From: Ciona intestinalis
Taxonomy: Eukaryota > Chordata > Ascidiacea > Phlebobranchia > Cionidae
DNA length: 64,000 nucleotides
Direction of reading: 5' to 3'
NCBI RefSeq assembly: GCF_000224145.3
Contig: NC_020169.2
Span: forward strand, 416,257 to 480,256
A model generated the notes under the pieces. That model made no database searches, had not been told where the DNA came from, and saw nothing but the letters and a program-made list of their open reading frames with translations. Position numbers and translations under genes: made by a program. This document shows, in pieces, positions 1-13,100 of the stretch. Numbering within the stretch: the stretch's first letter is position 1; each line of letters opens with the position of its first letter.

Positions 1-77
1 TTGATAATGGTCTGTTCGTCAATATTGGTATACTCAATATAGACTACTGACTACAGATTAAATATAATGTAACGTAC

Positions 78-701
78 CTTGTCATCAGGGACGAGTGTGA
101 CAACTCTTCCTGGCTGTAATATAAAAAAATAATAAGCTCAAAGGAAAGCAAAAACTAGCTACAGTACTGTAATGTAAGCTACTCTGGACTAAATCCCAGA
201 TCGGGTGCCGTGCCTCTCCATAGTAACCCATCATCCATTTTATAGAACATATATATAAATAAGCAACATAAAAGTACTTACCGAACCTGGAACGCCACGG
301 TGTGATATATTTCCTTGCCAAAACCGTCGCACGAATCCGTGAACATATCCAACCTCTCGGTTGTGAAAGGCAAACTTGGGCAGCCAAACCAACGAACCAT
401 ACCCAAACACGAGCAAGGATTGCGTTTCTGGACAAGACCATTTAAATCCAGACCCTTGGTGTAGCCATTCAGATATCTCATTCGAGGTTAATTGTTTTTC
501 TACATTTCTGACTTGGTTTTCGCTGGTAATATCTAAATCGATTGAATTCATGTCTCTTATATATTGCTGTTTTGAACAATAGCACTGTTGTTGCCAATTT
601 TTTTCTGGAGAATCTATTTGTTTATTGTTGGAGCAGCCACAGCGTTCCGCCATCCTATCATACGAATCAATGGGCAACATATGGCATCTACTTTGTGACA
701 A
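78..701 (-). CDS. ChaC-family gamma-glutamylcyclotransferase, 5' part (runs off left edge)
   Basis: Enzymes of this family cleave the gamma-glutamyl bond of glutathione in the cytosol, giving 5-oxoproline and Cys-Gly. Exon 1 is 282-701 and ends ...HRGVPGS before a GTAAGT donor. Exon 2 is 78-113, follows a TTACAG acceptor, encodes PGRVVTLVPDDK and ends at a GTACGT donor. Joined, they give the ChaC N-terminal core: FGYGSLVW (the nucleotide-like fold signature, about residue 98), FVRRFWQGN and HRGVPGSPGRVVTLV. The catalytic Glu and the C-terminal half lie beyond base 1. The chosen start (701) gives about 95 residues before FGYGSL, with a Cys-rich stretch; CHAC1/CHAC2 have a much shorter leader, so an internal Met may be the real start. 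CHAC1 versus CHAC2 cannot be decided from this part. Confidence 0.85.
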
Positions 702-2878
702 ACCTGAATAAGAAAACAGAACGAGGACCTAAATAATGTAGTATATATACCGAATGTGTAATAATACGCTAACACGGTCATGATTTACTCTTGCGTCATG
801 TAGTACAGCTCTCATCATTTTCTGACTACTTCGTAATTAGATAATTAACGAAACGTTTTTTATGTGATTACCGTCTTTGTCGCTACAATTAGTCTTCAGT
901 AAAAGCTTTATGTCTATAAACGTTGCCATCAATTTTAAGATGTCTTGGTTCTTACTCCTTATGCCTTCATAACAACTAAAGATACTAGCGTTCTATATTC
1001 GTAAACAGTCTGAGTTGTTTCTTTTACAACATTGCTTTTCAGCGGTTGAACACACTGTGTTCCGACATTTAAAACTTTTATTTTTAACCTTTACAATGTA
1101 CACAAATCACACGCTTCCCTGTTTAATAATAGCATAAACATATTTATGTAAGTGATTTTGTACTAACGTATTATTAGTTTTAATAAAACAGTTAATTTAC
1201 ATACTAGGTCATAGATCAAAATTTACATACGCCGTATGCAAAATCAGCTGATACGCGGTTGCGTCACTTTCCTGAATTGTCGTAATGAAGCTTTCTACTT
1301 CATACTAAAATTAATTTCATATTCAATTGGGTATGCTACTGTACAAAAGAAATCGATATTTTGTTTCACCCAAATTAAATGTTCCCATACACTACCATAA
1401 AATGTAGATCCAAGTAGAAAATATGCGTCTACAGTCTATCGTCATAGGAAATGCAGTGACGTGACCAGCTATAACGTCTCATTTTTATTTACATTTAACG
1501 ACTGTTATATATAAACGGGACGTGAATTTTTCGTTCCCTTTTTAAAACTCGCCCGCCGTCTTTGAATATCTTATAGTAGGGTAGGGGGATATGGGACACC
1601 TTATCATTCTATTTTCTGGTCACATTTAGTAGTAAACAAAGAAAATTTCAATAATCATTACACCGTATCATCACGACATCCATAGACCGTTGTTAATGGT
1701 TTAAAACACGATCAGGATATTTGAATATTATGTGCTAAAGGTGTCCCATCTTGGATATTATGTGCTAAAGGTGTCCCATCTTGGATATTATGTGCTAAAG
1801 GTGTCCCCCCACCCTACTATATCTTGTATTTTTCTTGTGTACAGCAAAATAATTTGCCGTAGCGAACTATATCTATATTTTGATGTTGTGTATTTAGCAG
1901 AACATGGGTATAGTTAGCCTTCGCCATTACCTACCAATATGTTATATTGAGTCGAACACGCTCTGCGTGCGTTTGAGTATAGTCCAAACCAACATCGGTC
2001 CAAACTCTCGAGTTTGTTTTCTTCTGCCATGCATCTTACGTGTAGTTATGTGTGGCCTGACGCAACGTCTGACATAGTTATAAGGTAGAGTACTCACACG
2101 TGCTGCTGACGCTGTGTGACAAAAGTCTTTTGGGTATGATTTCACAAAGATGACCTTTATAATTCATCACTGTATATTTGTAATACTTGTCTCAAACATC
2201 GGGTCTGTATTGAAGGTGGGCGATGAAGTGCAGTGATTTTAACGCTAATCGTATAAGTATCATATTAGGTACAATTTTACAGCCTCAGACGTTTCAATTG
2301 TCCGCATTTTTCGTCGGCCACGGACATTATTATTTCTTTCATGTACACTATGTCTACCACGAAAATTTAAGTCAACCGTTTATTTTTCGGTCTTACTCGT
2401 ATATTTTGTTTGTATGTACAGATATTTAAAGTTTAAAAAATGATGAAACTACATCCATACCAAACGGAAATGGGTGTTAAAATAGACCTTACCTTAAACT
2501 CAAACCTTTTTCAAATGAGGCAACCGTTAAAACATGTACTTTATTATACAAACAGAACAGTTGTATCGCAAAAGGGATTATACATGGGGAGACATGTATT
2601 GTAAAGAAAGATGGCCAAGAAGAAAAAAAAATAAACTGGCTAACACCAAGAAAACATTTCCGAGTGGGCTAAACCGTTTTTTATCGGTTGTAACACTGGA
2701 AAACGTAGGAGGTTTGATTTATAGATTCTACATTTTATGTAAATACAAAGACACCATAAAACATTCACGCGTCAAAAAAAGAGAATAAATAAATTCTAGA
2801 AATGGTAAAATACCGCAGTATGTAAAAGTAGAGTTCTATTTTAAATTTTAAGACATTTTAATCAGCCGTTCAGAAGTT
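702..2878. other. Intergenic region between the ChaC gene and the LRP4 3' end
   Basis: I see no coding exon here on either strand. It holds a GATGGGACACC-type inverted-repeat element (1575-1820), listed separately. The rest is AT-rich. It should contain the ChaC 5' end and promoter (its transcription runs leftwards from about 700) and the 3' UTR of the leftward-reading LRP4 gene. TTTATT at 2540-2545 reads AATAAA on the minus strand and could be the LRP4 poly(A) signal, but this is weak. Confidence 0.5.
1575..1820 (+). mobile_element. MITE-like GATGGGACACC element with internal 30-bp triplication
   Basis: It starts TAGTAGGGTAGGGGGATATG and ends CCCCCCACCCTACTATA, the inverted ends seen in the other copies, next to TA. 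The 3' part holds three successive copies of a 30-bp unit (about 1722-1811) with core TATTATGTGCTAAAGGTGTC; normal copies have one. No coding capacity. Confidence 0.8.
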
Positions 2879-4112
2879 TTAATCGTTGGTGCCTGAGTTT
2901 GCTGATATCGCTTCTGAACTTTGGCAATCGTCCTCAGAAAGCATTGTACATGTTGTGGTTACGCTCATTTTCGGCTGCTTGTCTAATAAATTACGAAGTA
3001 ATCGGTTCTTTGATTTGGCCTTTGAAGGTATCGGTGAGGGAACATCCCCACAATTCGAGAAGTCATCGTCGCTATAGCAACTGCTGACGTCACCGTCATC
3101 TATACAGTACGCCAGTTGGTTCGTAGCTTGGCAAGTTTGCGGACTGTTCGTGACACGTAATAGAGGTAACGCTTGTGGGGCAGTAAGCTGGTGGTCTCGT
3201 GAGGTAGGTAATCCAACAGTCCCAAGTTTTCGACTTGGTAGTTTCGTCTTGGGACCTTCCAATGTTGAAACTCTGCTGTATTGTGTTGAAGTTTCATCAT
3301 AACGATCATCTTCCGATGTTGGAAGAGAATCGTCCGCCGGATGAGTTTCGTTTTCAGATCTATTTATCAAAGAACTTCTTTCGTGTTTATTCCGCGGGTC
3401 AACACCAGGCCACAAGGTAGGTGTATGCTCGCTGCTCGTGTTGTTGTGGTGAAGTAAAGAGTTGCTGCCACTTCTGTAACTGACATTGTTTCTGTAGGTC
3501 ACTGTTGCATTATCATTGCTCGGGATGTTGGACCTTGGTGTTTTGCGTTTCTTAATTTTCCTACCAAACATTAACCGTTAAGTTTTAAGCTGTAATATAT
3601 TCAATACGAAAACTTACTTCCACATAAAAAATCCGAAAACAACGATGATTACAAAAACGATTAGAGCCGCCGCCAAGAACACAGCAAGCACGTGGATAAC
3701 AATTGGTTGAGCTATAAATATATGATGGTAAGTAAATGGTTGATATTCCATTGAACAAAAATATCCTACCTTCTGCTTTTGTGTCCACACTTATATTATT
3801 ATGTAATGTTCCTTCACTTGAAAGAGTTGTTAGGTCGTATGCTGTAACCAAGGCAGGTGCGTGTGTAGATGAATGTTTTATTATTCGGACTGGAGTAAGA
3901 CTACAATTGTTTAACACTCCGCCATCAGGACTTTCATGATTGATATTTGGCAAAATACTATCGGCCACAGGAGCTTGTGGTGGATCGATAGGATCAGGAC
4001 AAGCGCATGTTAACGTTCGTGAACCTTTCATTAAACATAGATGCGAACAACCTCCATAACCATTCATTGTGTCGCAGAGACTTGTCCCGGTTTGTCTTTT
4101 TGATGAAACCGC
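2879..4112 (-). other. LRP4: LRP4 block 6: last EGF-like module, membrane helix and cytoplasmic tail (exons 33-35)
   Basis: Exon 33 (3770-4112) has the final EGF-like remnant ([13 protein letters not shown]...TCACPD) and a Thr/Ser-rich stalk. Exon 34 (3618-3711) is the membrane helix ([20 protein letters not shown]). Exon 35 (2879-3560) begins with a basic stop-transfer stretch ([10 protein letters not shown]) and carries about 228 residues of Ser-rich tail. Intron 34 is only 57 nt; an upstream TTACAG would leave 28 nt and read into a stop after six codons, so the GGTAG acceptor is preferred. The vertebrate LTYSNPSYR endocytic motif appears here as [10 protein letters not shown], without the proline. 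The C-terminus (SGTND) is not a class I PDZ ligand, unlike human LRP4. Confidence 0.9.
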
Positions 4113-7100
4113 CTGCAGATAGAATTCATCACGACTAGTTGGTAAATATGATATATAAGTGATAACTTTACCTTGATATCCATAAGGCCTTCCACGCCAC
4201 CAAGAATTGTTTTACGCTTTGAAGAATTAAATGGGTACGTAATTGAATGAATGCTTGACGTTTGCCAATCTGTCCAATATAAAGTTCCGGACAACTATAA
4301 CATAAACACATTTTGTAATAACGGTTTAGTATTGTTGCAGCTTTAAACTTACATATGTAATAGCAAACCCATGTGGCACTGGTGAAACAACAACTTTTCG
4401 TTTTCTTCCGTTAAAATCGCAAGTCTCGATGCGGTTTAATTCATCGTATGCGTCTACATAGTAGAGTCTTGAATTGTTGTAATCGATTGTCAGCCCGTTC
4501 GGCCACTGCAGGTTCTTTCGAACAAGAGTCTAAAAATAGAGAAAGTTCGGAAAATGCAATAGTTGAAAACTCCGCGTTTTATGTTTTAATCTGTTTGTAA
4601 TGGAAGGTCTGGTTACTTGAGGCCTGATTTTGGCTTGTCAGTAGAATCAATGTCAATAGTATATTCAAAGGTGTTGTTCCAAGTGAGATGCACAGTTTAA
4701 GTGCATGTAAACAGTATTCTTAAGACATGTTACGAAACTTAATTAAGATTTTACGGTTATAGTAGAGTTACAAATAATATTTAAAAAAGGAAAAGCCGAA
4801 AAGTAACGATACACCGTCCAATTTATTATATAGTTCAACGGGGGGAGATGGGGCACCATTTTATTCTATTTTCTCATCCCATTTGGTAGTAAACAAAAAA
4901 GAATTATAAACCATTTCTTCGCGACTTCCATAGACCGTTGTTAGTTATTTAAAACACGATTACGATATTTGGATATTATGTGCCAAGGTGTCCCATCTTA
5001 CCACACAGTACTATATTATGTGTTTGCCAGTAAAACAACAGCTCTTTATGCGATGAGAAGGTAGATACCTTTCTAGCACTTCCATCCATATTTGCTTTTT
5101 CTATTTTTGCCTTGTCTCCCCAGTCCGTCCAGAATATTATCCCACGTGATGGGTGAACAACCAATGCCCGTGGTTCGTCCAATCCTTGGTCGATCACCAC
5201 TTTCCTACATCATGTAATTAACTTAAATATATTTTCACTCGTCTCGTTCCATTTAGTAGAAACAAAGAATATTGCTATAACGGTATTCGATCTTACCCCA
5301 CAGTCCTGTATGTGTGTAACAAATTGATGATGTACGGTCATATGATTAATGGGGCCCATATAACTTTAAATTTCGTAAGTAAATCGAAAATGTTAAGCGG
5401 CCAATGTGAAAATGTAGAATGCCACTTAGAATTTAGTGTTTAGATCTTTTCTTATTTGAAGGTGCAATGGCAATGACAGCTGATAATTTGCGCCTCTAAA
5501 TTAATATGAAATACATAAATACCTGCTTGTACCATCCAGTCTCGCAACAGATATTGTGTTAGGCCCAGCATCGGTCCAATAAATATTATCCGCCACCCAA
5601 TCAACAGCAACTCCATCAGTTGTCTTCAAGTTTCTTGAGACAATAACTTTCGTATCCGATCCATCCAAGTTTGACCGTTTAATTACATCCAGGTAAACGT
5701 CAGTGAAAAACAGAAGCTAACAATTATAGTTATGTTAAAGCACTCCGCAGATACATAGTTTGCAAAACCTGACATTTTAAGCAAACATTTAAGAAATCGA
5801 ATTCGAAAGAATATGACACTTGTAGGATAAGAGCTGTATCGGTTGATGCTAATTGTTAAACGTTGGGGTTGGGGGCTTGGGGTTGGTAATTGTTGACTTT
5901 AATAAGTTGCCAGTTTAATTGACGTGGAATTCTGGGTAACAATTCAATGTGTTTTAAATTCAAATAACTCACTTGTCGGCCATAATGGTAATCCAATGCA
6001 ATGGTGTTTTCCAATTCACCGGCAGGTAGTTCAACGTAGGAGTTTTTATCCGCCTCCAAAGAAACTCTGCGAATCGACAGCCGGGTCGTAAACAAGAGAT
6101 ATTCAGTAGGAAGATCGTCGCACGTTTGTTTGTCTTCTTTAATACGAACCCCCGTTGGACATGCGCAAATAAATCCTGTTGTACTGGTTGGACTTCGAAT
6201 ACACAGATGGCTACAACCGCCGTTGTTAAGGCCACACCTGAAACAATTTACTTGTTTAAACGGACTAGCATAAGTTTCGCACAGCGCACACAATCATTAG
6301 GCGACGGACCGCGAGTTCTTCTTACAACTTCGTGAAACTTACTGACTAAATTTGCGGAATTTGGGTTTCTGTAAATTTTTTATCGTGTACAAAAATGTAA
6401 CCTAGACTAGAATCTTATTCAGTTTTAACAATTAAATTCAATTTAACAGGCACCGTATTTTGCTGCATTATTACTTTGCGAAAATCTTTTTGTAAAAGTG
6501 GTTTGTTAAATGTAAGGGTTGTAAAGTAGTAGAGTGACTAAATATAGGAAAACATACATGTTGGCTGCGGGAGGTTCCATGGAAACTGCCTTCATACCCA
6601 TCATACTGGGCATGTTCCCACGCAAAGTTTGCACATCACTCGTGTTATGGAGATCAAGCCGACGTACATCTCTGGTCTCCCAGTCTGTCCAATAAACTAA
6701 TCCATCCAAACAGCTAATGCTGTAAGGGTGGGGTGAAGATGAATAAAGTATTGTGCGGTTTCTGCCAAGAAGATCCGACCGTTCAATTTTCTAAAGAATA
6801 AGGTTTATTGTAGGGTTTAGAAGATGTTGGCCTTACATTTACATTATACCAAACTTTTAATAGTTTACCTCGGTCTGTGCGTCTCCCCAAATCAACCATC
6901 CAAGTTCAGTATCAATGGTTATTCCATTGGGCCATGTGAGACCTGTATCGATGATTACAGAACGGTCACTACCGTCCATACCAGCTCTTTCTATTTTGGC
7001 AGACGGTTTGTTACCCCAGTCGGTCCAGTACATATACCTGAAAAAGAATGTTTATTTGCTCATATAGGCATCGTGGTTAGGCGGTTACAGGCGTCGAAGC

Positions 7101-10100
7101 GCGACGCAGCCACCACTGTATTCTTGCGCAAAACACTTGCCGACAATAGCTTAACCTCAGTCTCCCCGTTTAACTAGTTACCAGTAGTGAAACTTAATTG
7201 ATGATGGGTTTTTTTCTTATCTAATATAAAATTTGGACGAATCAGTGGTTACCAATATGTCGGCTTATATTTCACCCAATAACACAAAAGCTAGTAGTAT
7301 TAGCAGAATCAAGCTTATAACTATATATATGTAAAAAGCCAGCCCCCTTAAACAACTGTTACGGCGTCAGGGCACAACGCAATGTCTACGAAACATATCT
7401 CTCACCCGATTCCATAATGTAGGGTGATAGCTCTTGGTGAGCCCAAGTCATCATTAATTAAAATCCTTTTGTGCTTTCCATCTAATGTAGACACAGATAT
7501 AATATCCCGACCATCGTCTACGAATATAAGTAAGTTGTTACAGCTGCAATAACGTAAAACTACTATATGTTCCTTCGGTAAATAACGAATGTGCGAATGC
7601 AGTAAAACAGGCACATGAACAGACGCGGAGTAATTTTAAGTAACAATCATTAATACAAACAATTCCTAATTGAACGTACTCACCAGTCCAATATAATAAA
7701 CGACCAACAGCATCAATAGCTAGACCTTCCACAATGTCCAACCCAGAAGAAATAACAACCTCACTTACAGTCGGGTCGATAAGATGACTTCGTGATATTT
7801 CATGCGAGCCGATATCAGACCAATATAAATACCCTGAAACATACGTCTGATATTATAATGATGACAATTACCTATTTAACCTTGGGTATAGTGGGGCAAC
7901 TCTGGATACATATCGTGCCCACATGTGAGTTATCAAGTGGGGTATATAGCTTTGCAGGTGATTGCTTTGTCTGCAGACCAATAATTTCAATAATTGGACA
8001 AAGCAACAGTGATCACTAGGTTTTTGTGTTATGTCTACTGGTATGAATGAATGAATGAATGTAACTTACTTTATCCTTGCGTGGCCGGAAAACGACAGTC
8101 GTTATCACACGGGTTAANNNNNNNNNNNNNNNNNNNNNNNNNNNNNNNNNNNNNNNNNNNNNNNNNNNNNNNNNNNNNNNNNNNNNNNNNNNNNNNNNNN
8201 NNNNNNNNNNNNNNNNNNNNNNNNNNNNNNNNNNNNNNNNNNTTGGGATTTTCATTTTATGTATGGCTGATAATTTGGACAACCCATTAGTGCCACTGGG
8301 TTGAAGCAATTGTCGTTAAGTGTCTTGCCCANGGACACATACAGCGACATTGTATATAGCGACATTGAGCTTCGAACCTATTATATATTAGTTACGAGAC
8401 TAGCGTTTTTTACCAACGCGGTAAGGCACCATAATGTTACAAAGGCTGCCTAAAATAAACTGTAATTTAAATTACCGTCACGTGGTTCGACAGCCACGTC
8501 CACAACGTTTGCTAAATAAGACTTGATTGGAAGTTTTACATCAGCTGAATACTGAACATCTAATGAAATGACACGAATGTCGGTTCGTCGCGCGATCGCC
8601 AAAAACCTGGTAAAACATTATGTTTAAGGACGTCATATACATTTAGGTAACGAGAAATTTGCTTACTTGTTCATTTCCGTATTGCATTTGTGGCGGTCGG
8701 GACTTAAAGTAAGTCCAGTTGGGCAAGCGCAGCGATAGGGGGTGGATAATATGTTGTGACTTCCTTCGCCAATATTTGGTGACAACAGACACAGATGTGT
8801 ACAACCTCCGTTTCGGACAGAGCAGGGATTTGGGGTCATGGGTCTTGACTTGTGATAGAATCGAATATCCATCAAATATTCAAGATTTTCTCGCAAAACT
8901 GTTCTATCGCCTCCTGTAGACCAACGGCGTTTCATAAATTTTAATCGCCACAGTAGTTAACATACATATTGGAATTTTTAATTTAAAATGAATTAAAATG
9001 TCCATTTGTCCATTTCGCCGTACTGTGTAACAAATTGGAGCAGCAATTAAAAAGATAATTTTCCAACCTCTGCTATATACTGACCAGTGACTTTATCGGC
9101 GCTACTGATACATTTCGATTGCCAATCAGTCCAATATATTCGTGTGGCATCCAGTGTGATACCGAACGGGTGAGGTAAATCATCATTGACCAAAACTCGT
9201 CGTTGGGCACCATGTAAGTCACAAGTTTCGATGGTTTTAGCCCCAGCATCGGTCCAATAGATCCTAAATACCCAATTTTATTTATATTTTATCGTACATA
9301 GTTAAGATATACTTACATATCAGATGTGTAATCAATAGCCACGCCATTGGGCCACGTTAGACCAGTTGAAACCAGCGTAGTCCGGTTGGTACCGTCCATA
9401 CCAGCTCGTTCGATTTTGGGTTCGGCTCCCCAATCGGACCATATCATATGGCTAAAATTTAACAACATTTTAATTGAAAAATAATTTCATAAACTTTACT
9501 TTTCTTAAGAAATGAATTTACCCCGTTTTGGGATGAACCACGATGGCTCTTGGCCTATCAAGGCCTGTCCAAATTAAAACGCATCGCATCGAACCGTCCA
9601 GCAATGCGACTTCAATCCGGTTTATACCGGCTTCTGTCCAGTATATTTTGTTGGTGATCCAGTCAATTGCGAGACCGGCTGGTGAGTCCAAACTGCTACT
9701 GACGATCACCTAAGCCGTTTTGTAAATTTGTTAAAATTTAACGCAAGTCCTTTGTGTGCTTGGTGTTTTAACCAAGCTTTTTAACCGATTAGTTGTGTTA
9801 TATTTTAACAAAAAATATGCGTGAACGACTGTCGTTATGTCGTTATCATGCGTGTGTGTATTCGTTTATATTTGAACTTCGTAACTAAAAACATAAATGA
9901 AGGCTGTCCTATGCTTTAAACTAGTTTACAATATACGCGAGCGAAGTGTGACGTAATTAACACAAACCTTTTCCTGGCTTCCATCCCATTCCGCCCTGCT
10001 GATAGTATCCTTGCTGACGTCAGACCAGTAAATGTGGCCGGGGTGGTCGCTGTGCCAGTCAAGTGCGACAGCGTTTTTAAGGTTTTTAACTGGGAGTACT

Positions 10101-13100
10101 GTGTCCGCTCTTTCAACGCCGTCGAATGAGATGCGACTGAAAAGCCAAACAAAGTCTTAACATATGGTTTAATGTACGAAAAATAGAAACAAAGCTAAAC
10201 CAAAGTAGCCGCTAAATATACCGAATGTCGGTCTTTCTGGTAAAAACCAAGAAATGGTTGATATCTTCAGCGCAGTGAGTGATGTTGACGCGTCGGAACC
10301 CGGTGGGGCAAGCACATGTAATGCCATCAGGTCGTGGAAGACACAGGTGGCTACAGTGTGCTTGTTCACAACGATTGTGGCCTGAAACAGATTATATAAA
10401 TTCAATCCAGCTTTAGCAGGAATAACTTTGACAAGTAGTGTTCGTTGTAGCTCTAGGCAATGTTACCTTTATGACTAGACACATAACAATGTGCTCACCA
10501 TTCGGTTGACGTAGTGGGTGGTATGTTTGGATGTCCATGGGGAAGTGAAGACGACTTCGAATCGTTTTTACTCCTCTGCCCGTAAATTTATTGGCGCTGT
10601 TCACACTTTTTGTTTGCCAATCGGTCCAATATAATTTGTCTTCAAAAATAGTAACTCCAAATGGGTGCAGCAAGCCTGTTATATTTGAAATAAGTTGGTG
10701 ACCTGCTAAGTTGGGGTGGAAATAGGGAAGCAATCTACCAAGCACATTCATACACATTGTGAGGATGTGAAAGTAAAGAAATACTTCTGTTTAGAATCAA
10801 GAGAAGACTTGACGTTCATGGAATGTTAAAAAACGGTACAGAGTCAAATCACAAATTCACTTTCGGTTATCAAAAAATATAGAATGTTGATTTAAATTCT
10901 ATTTACTTTAGAAATGAAACACATCGTTAAAACATAATCTCATCTATCACTCACCTCTGCTTATAACAGCGCGCCGGTCTCCACCGTCCAAGTTCGCTTT
11001 TTCGATAATATGGTATTTGGCATCAGCCCAATATATGTGATTCCTCGTGTAATCAATAGCAAGACCATTTGGCCAATGTAAGTTCCGTGAGGCAACTGTG
11101 TGACGTTGACTACCATCCATAGCAGCGCTTTCCAAACGAGGCGTATCACCCCAATCCGTCCAGAACATTAAACTGTAAACGAAAAGTTTGGGTAAGAAAC
11201 AAAAAACAACAGAACGGGAATGCAATTCTAGATCGTATTGAATGGAAAGCAGTTTACCTATGCAATGGGTGAAGGGCAAGAGCTCTTGGCTTCTCCAGTC
11301 TTTCCCAAACAAGCACTTTACGAAGAGATCCATCCAATAATGAAACCTCCAATCTTGAAGTACCGGAATCAGTCCAATATAAAAGATTGTGGATCCAGTC
11401 GACTGCCACACCACCTTGAAAGCAATGCATAAGTTAAAAAAAACATTAAATATTTACCTTTTTGGTTACAAAACCAAAACAATATTAGTTTAAAATAAGA
11501 AGAGAGTGGAATTAACTTTGAAAGGAAGGATAAAACACAAGTATATACTTATACAGGCAAAATATGCGAATAGTTTTATCAGTAAGTTCAACATAATAAA
11601 AACACTAAAATATACTTGCAACGCAAACTTAACAATAAGTAACGTACAAATACTAATAAACAGCTCTACAAGTTTGATGTGCTCATATATTGGTTCAAAT
11701 AACTATAATTGCTTGATCTTATCCTGGCAACGGGAGACCGACACAATCGAATCATTGTCGCGGTAAAATACGAGGCGAAGGTCGGCTGAATTGTGTGCCG
11801 GAGGTCGATACTGGATTAAGTGTTGATAATTTTTCTTATCGGAACCGATCTTGGCAACGAAGCCGCAAATTGAGCAAGACGTTTTTTTGAATAGTTGACC
11901 ATATGGGTGTTTGGTGCAGATATTACCGATTTACCAAGTGGCTCAGGTTTGTAAACATTAAAACACGAACTTAATTTCGCTATACATCACTAAAAGCCAA
12001 ATCAACACAATAATTATATATTTTGATTTGCTAACAAGTAAATAAATATTAACAATACCAACCCGGGCTTTCCAGACCAGATGAAACCACTTCTTGCACG
12101 TCACTCCCGTTTACGTATGACCTCATAATACGATCTAGTGTGACGTCGGTCCAGAACATCAAGCCTTTATCGATGTGATAATCTGGAAATTAAAAAGTTA
12201 ACTTTAATTGATGAGTTAAAACCGGTGTTATTATTGGACAATGTAATAAATCGTGTGTGTTTTCTGTCATTGGGAAAATCGTCTAAAGTAATTAGCATCT
12301 TCTAGTTGTACATTATCCATAATGACTATACGTGGAAGTTATTTGAGCCAAAGTAACAGCTGAACTGTGTCGTCGGGTGATAAACAGTCTACCGCAGGAA
12401 CGTTGTTTTTACAGCAAATAATGCGTCGGAAATTGAGTGGAACCAAGGCGAACTCACACACTCTTAAAGTCTAAACCTCAATCGCACAAAAGTAATTTTT
12501 CATTTGAAATCTTGCACTCAAGGGTAAATACATACAAGGAAAACAGAAACACTCCCAGTCCATCAAGCAAGATATGTTTTAACCTTTTTCAGTTTATTAT
12601 TAAACAAACAACGGGCATTGATTCCCAGGAGCTGTATTTGTTATGTCTCACGCCTCATTATAGCGAATGTGGCTTTCACAAAACGACGCCGTGTCGACCA
12701 CCACGGAAATACAATATGTAATGAGCTTTTCCCAATTCAAAATATTCTGCTGGCTATACAGAAATAAACTTTACAATTCTAAAGAAATTAGCCCACCCAG
12801 GATATAATGTCAATACTGTAATAGTTTGGTTTAAATACAGTTTCCCTGGTTGCTATTATTTTCAAGTCGAGTTCAAAGCATTTAAAATAGATCACAAATG
12901 TTTAATTTACAAAAAAAAACATTTTATTCTTTTAATTTTGTTTAGTTAAAATTGTAAACAACAAATATATGCTATAAAACAAAACTAACAAATTAGGTCA
13001 ATAGATAAGCTTTGTTACAAGCAAACGATATTAAAATGCCATTAACAACAGTACTGTGTAATTTTCGTTGTGGAAACCCTGAAACGGAACTAGGTGGTCA

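Larger units (their letters stand above)
6558..8606 (-). other. LRP4: LRP4 block 4: YWTD propeller 3 (exons 23-27)
   Basis: Exons: 8476-8606 ([16 protein letters not shown]), 7684-7833 ([30 protein letters not shown]), 7406-7517 ([20 protein letters not shown]), 6869-7037 ([29 protein letters not shown]), 6558-6790 ([18 protein letters not shown]). Blade motifs are less regular than in the other propellers: IWGD instead of YWAD, and a short KPSA insertion after YWTDWGN. Intron 23 (7834-8475) contains a tRNA-derived SINE interrupted by an assembly gap. Confidence 0.9.

Noticed and set aside
1722..1811. Three regularly spaced 30-bp repeats as a possible CRISPR
   Set aside because: The repeats are directly adjacent with no spacers, lie inside a mobile element, and the DNA is animal.
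3561..3617. Alternative TTACAG acceptor at 3590 giving an LRP4 form without a tail
   Set aside because: It would leave a 28-nt intron, too short to splice. The 57-nt version has a CTTAAC branch-like word and restores the basic stop-transfer stretch.
8366..8431. tRNA gene on the minus strand
   Set aside because: Only A- and B-box-like words are present; the acceptor and anticodon stems do not pair, and the sequence continues into a SINE body.
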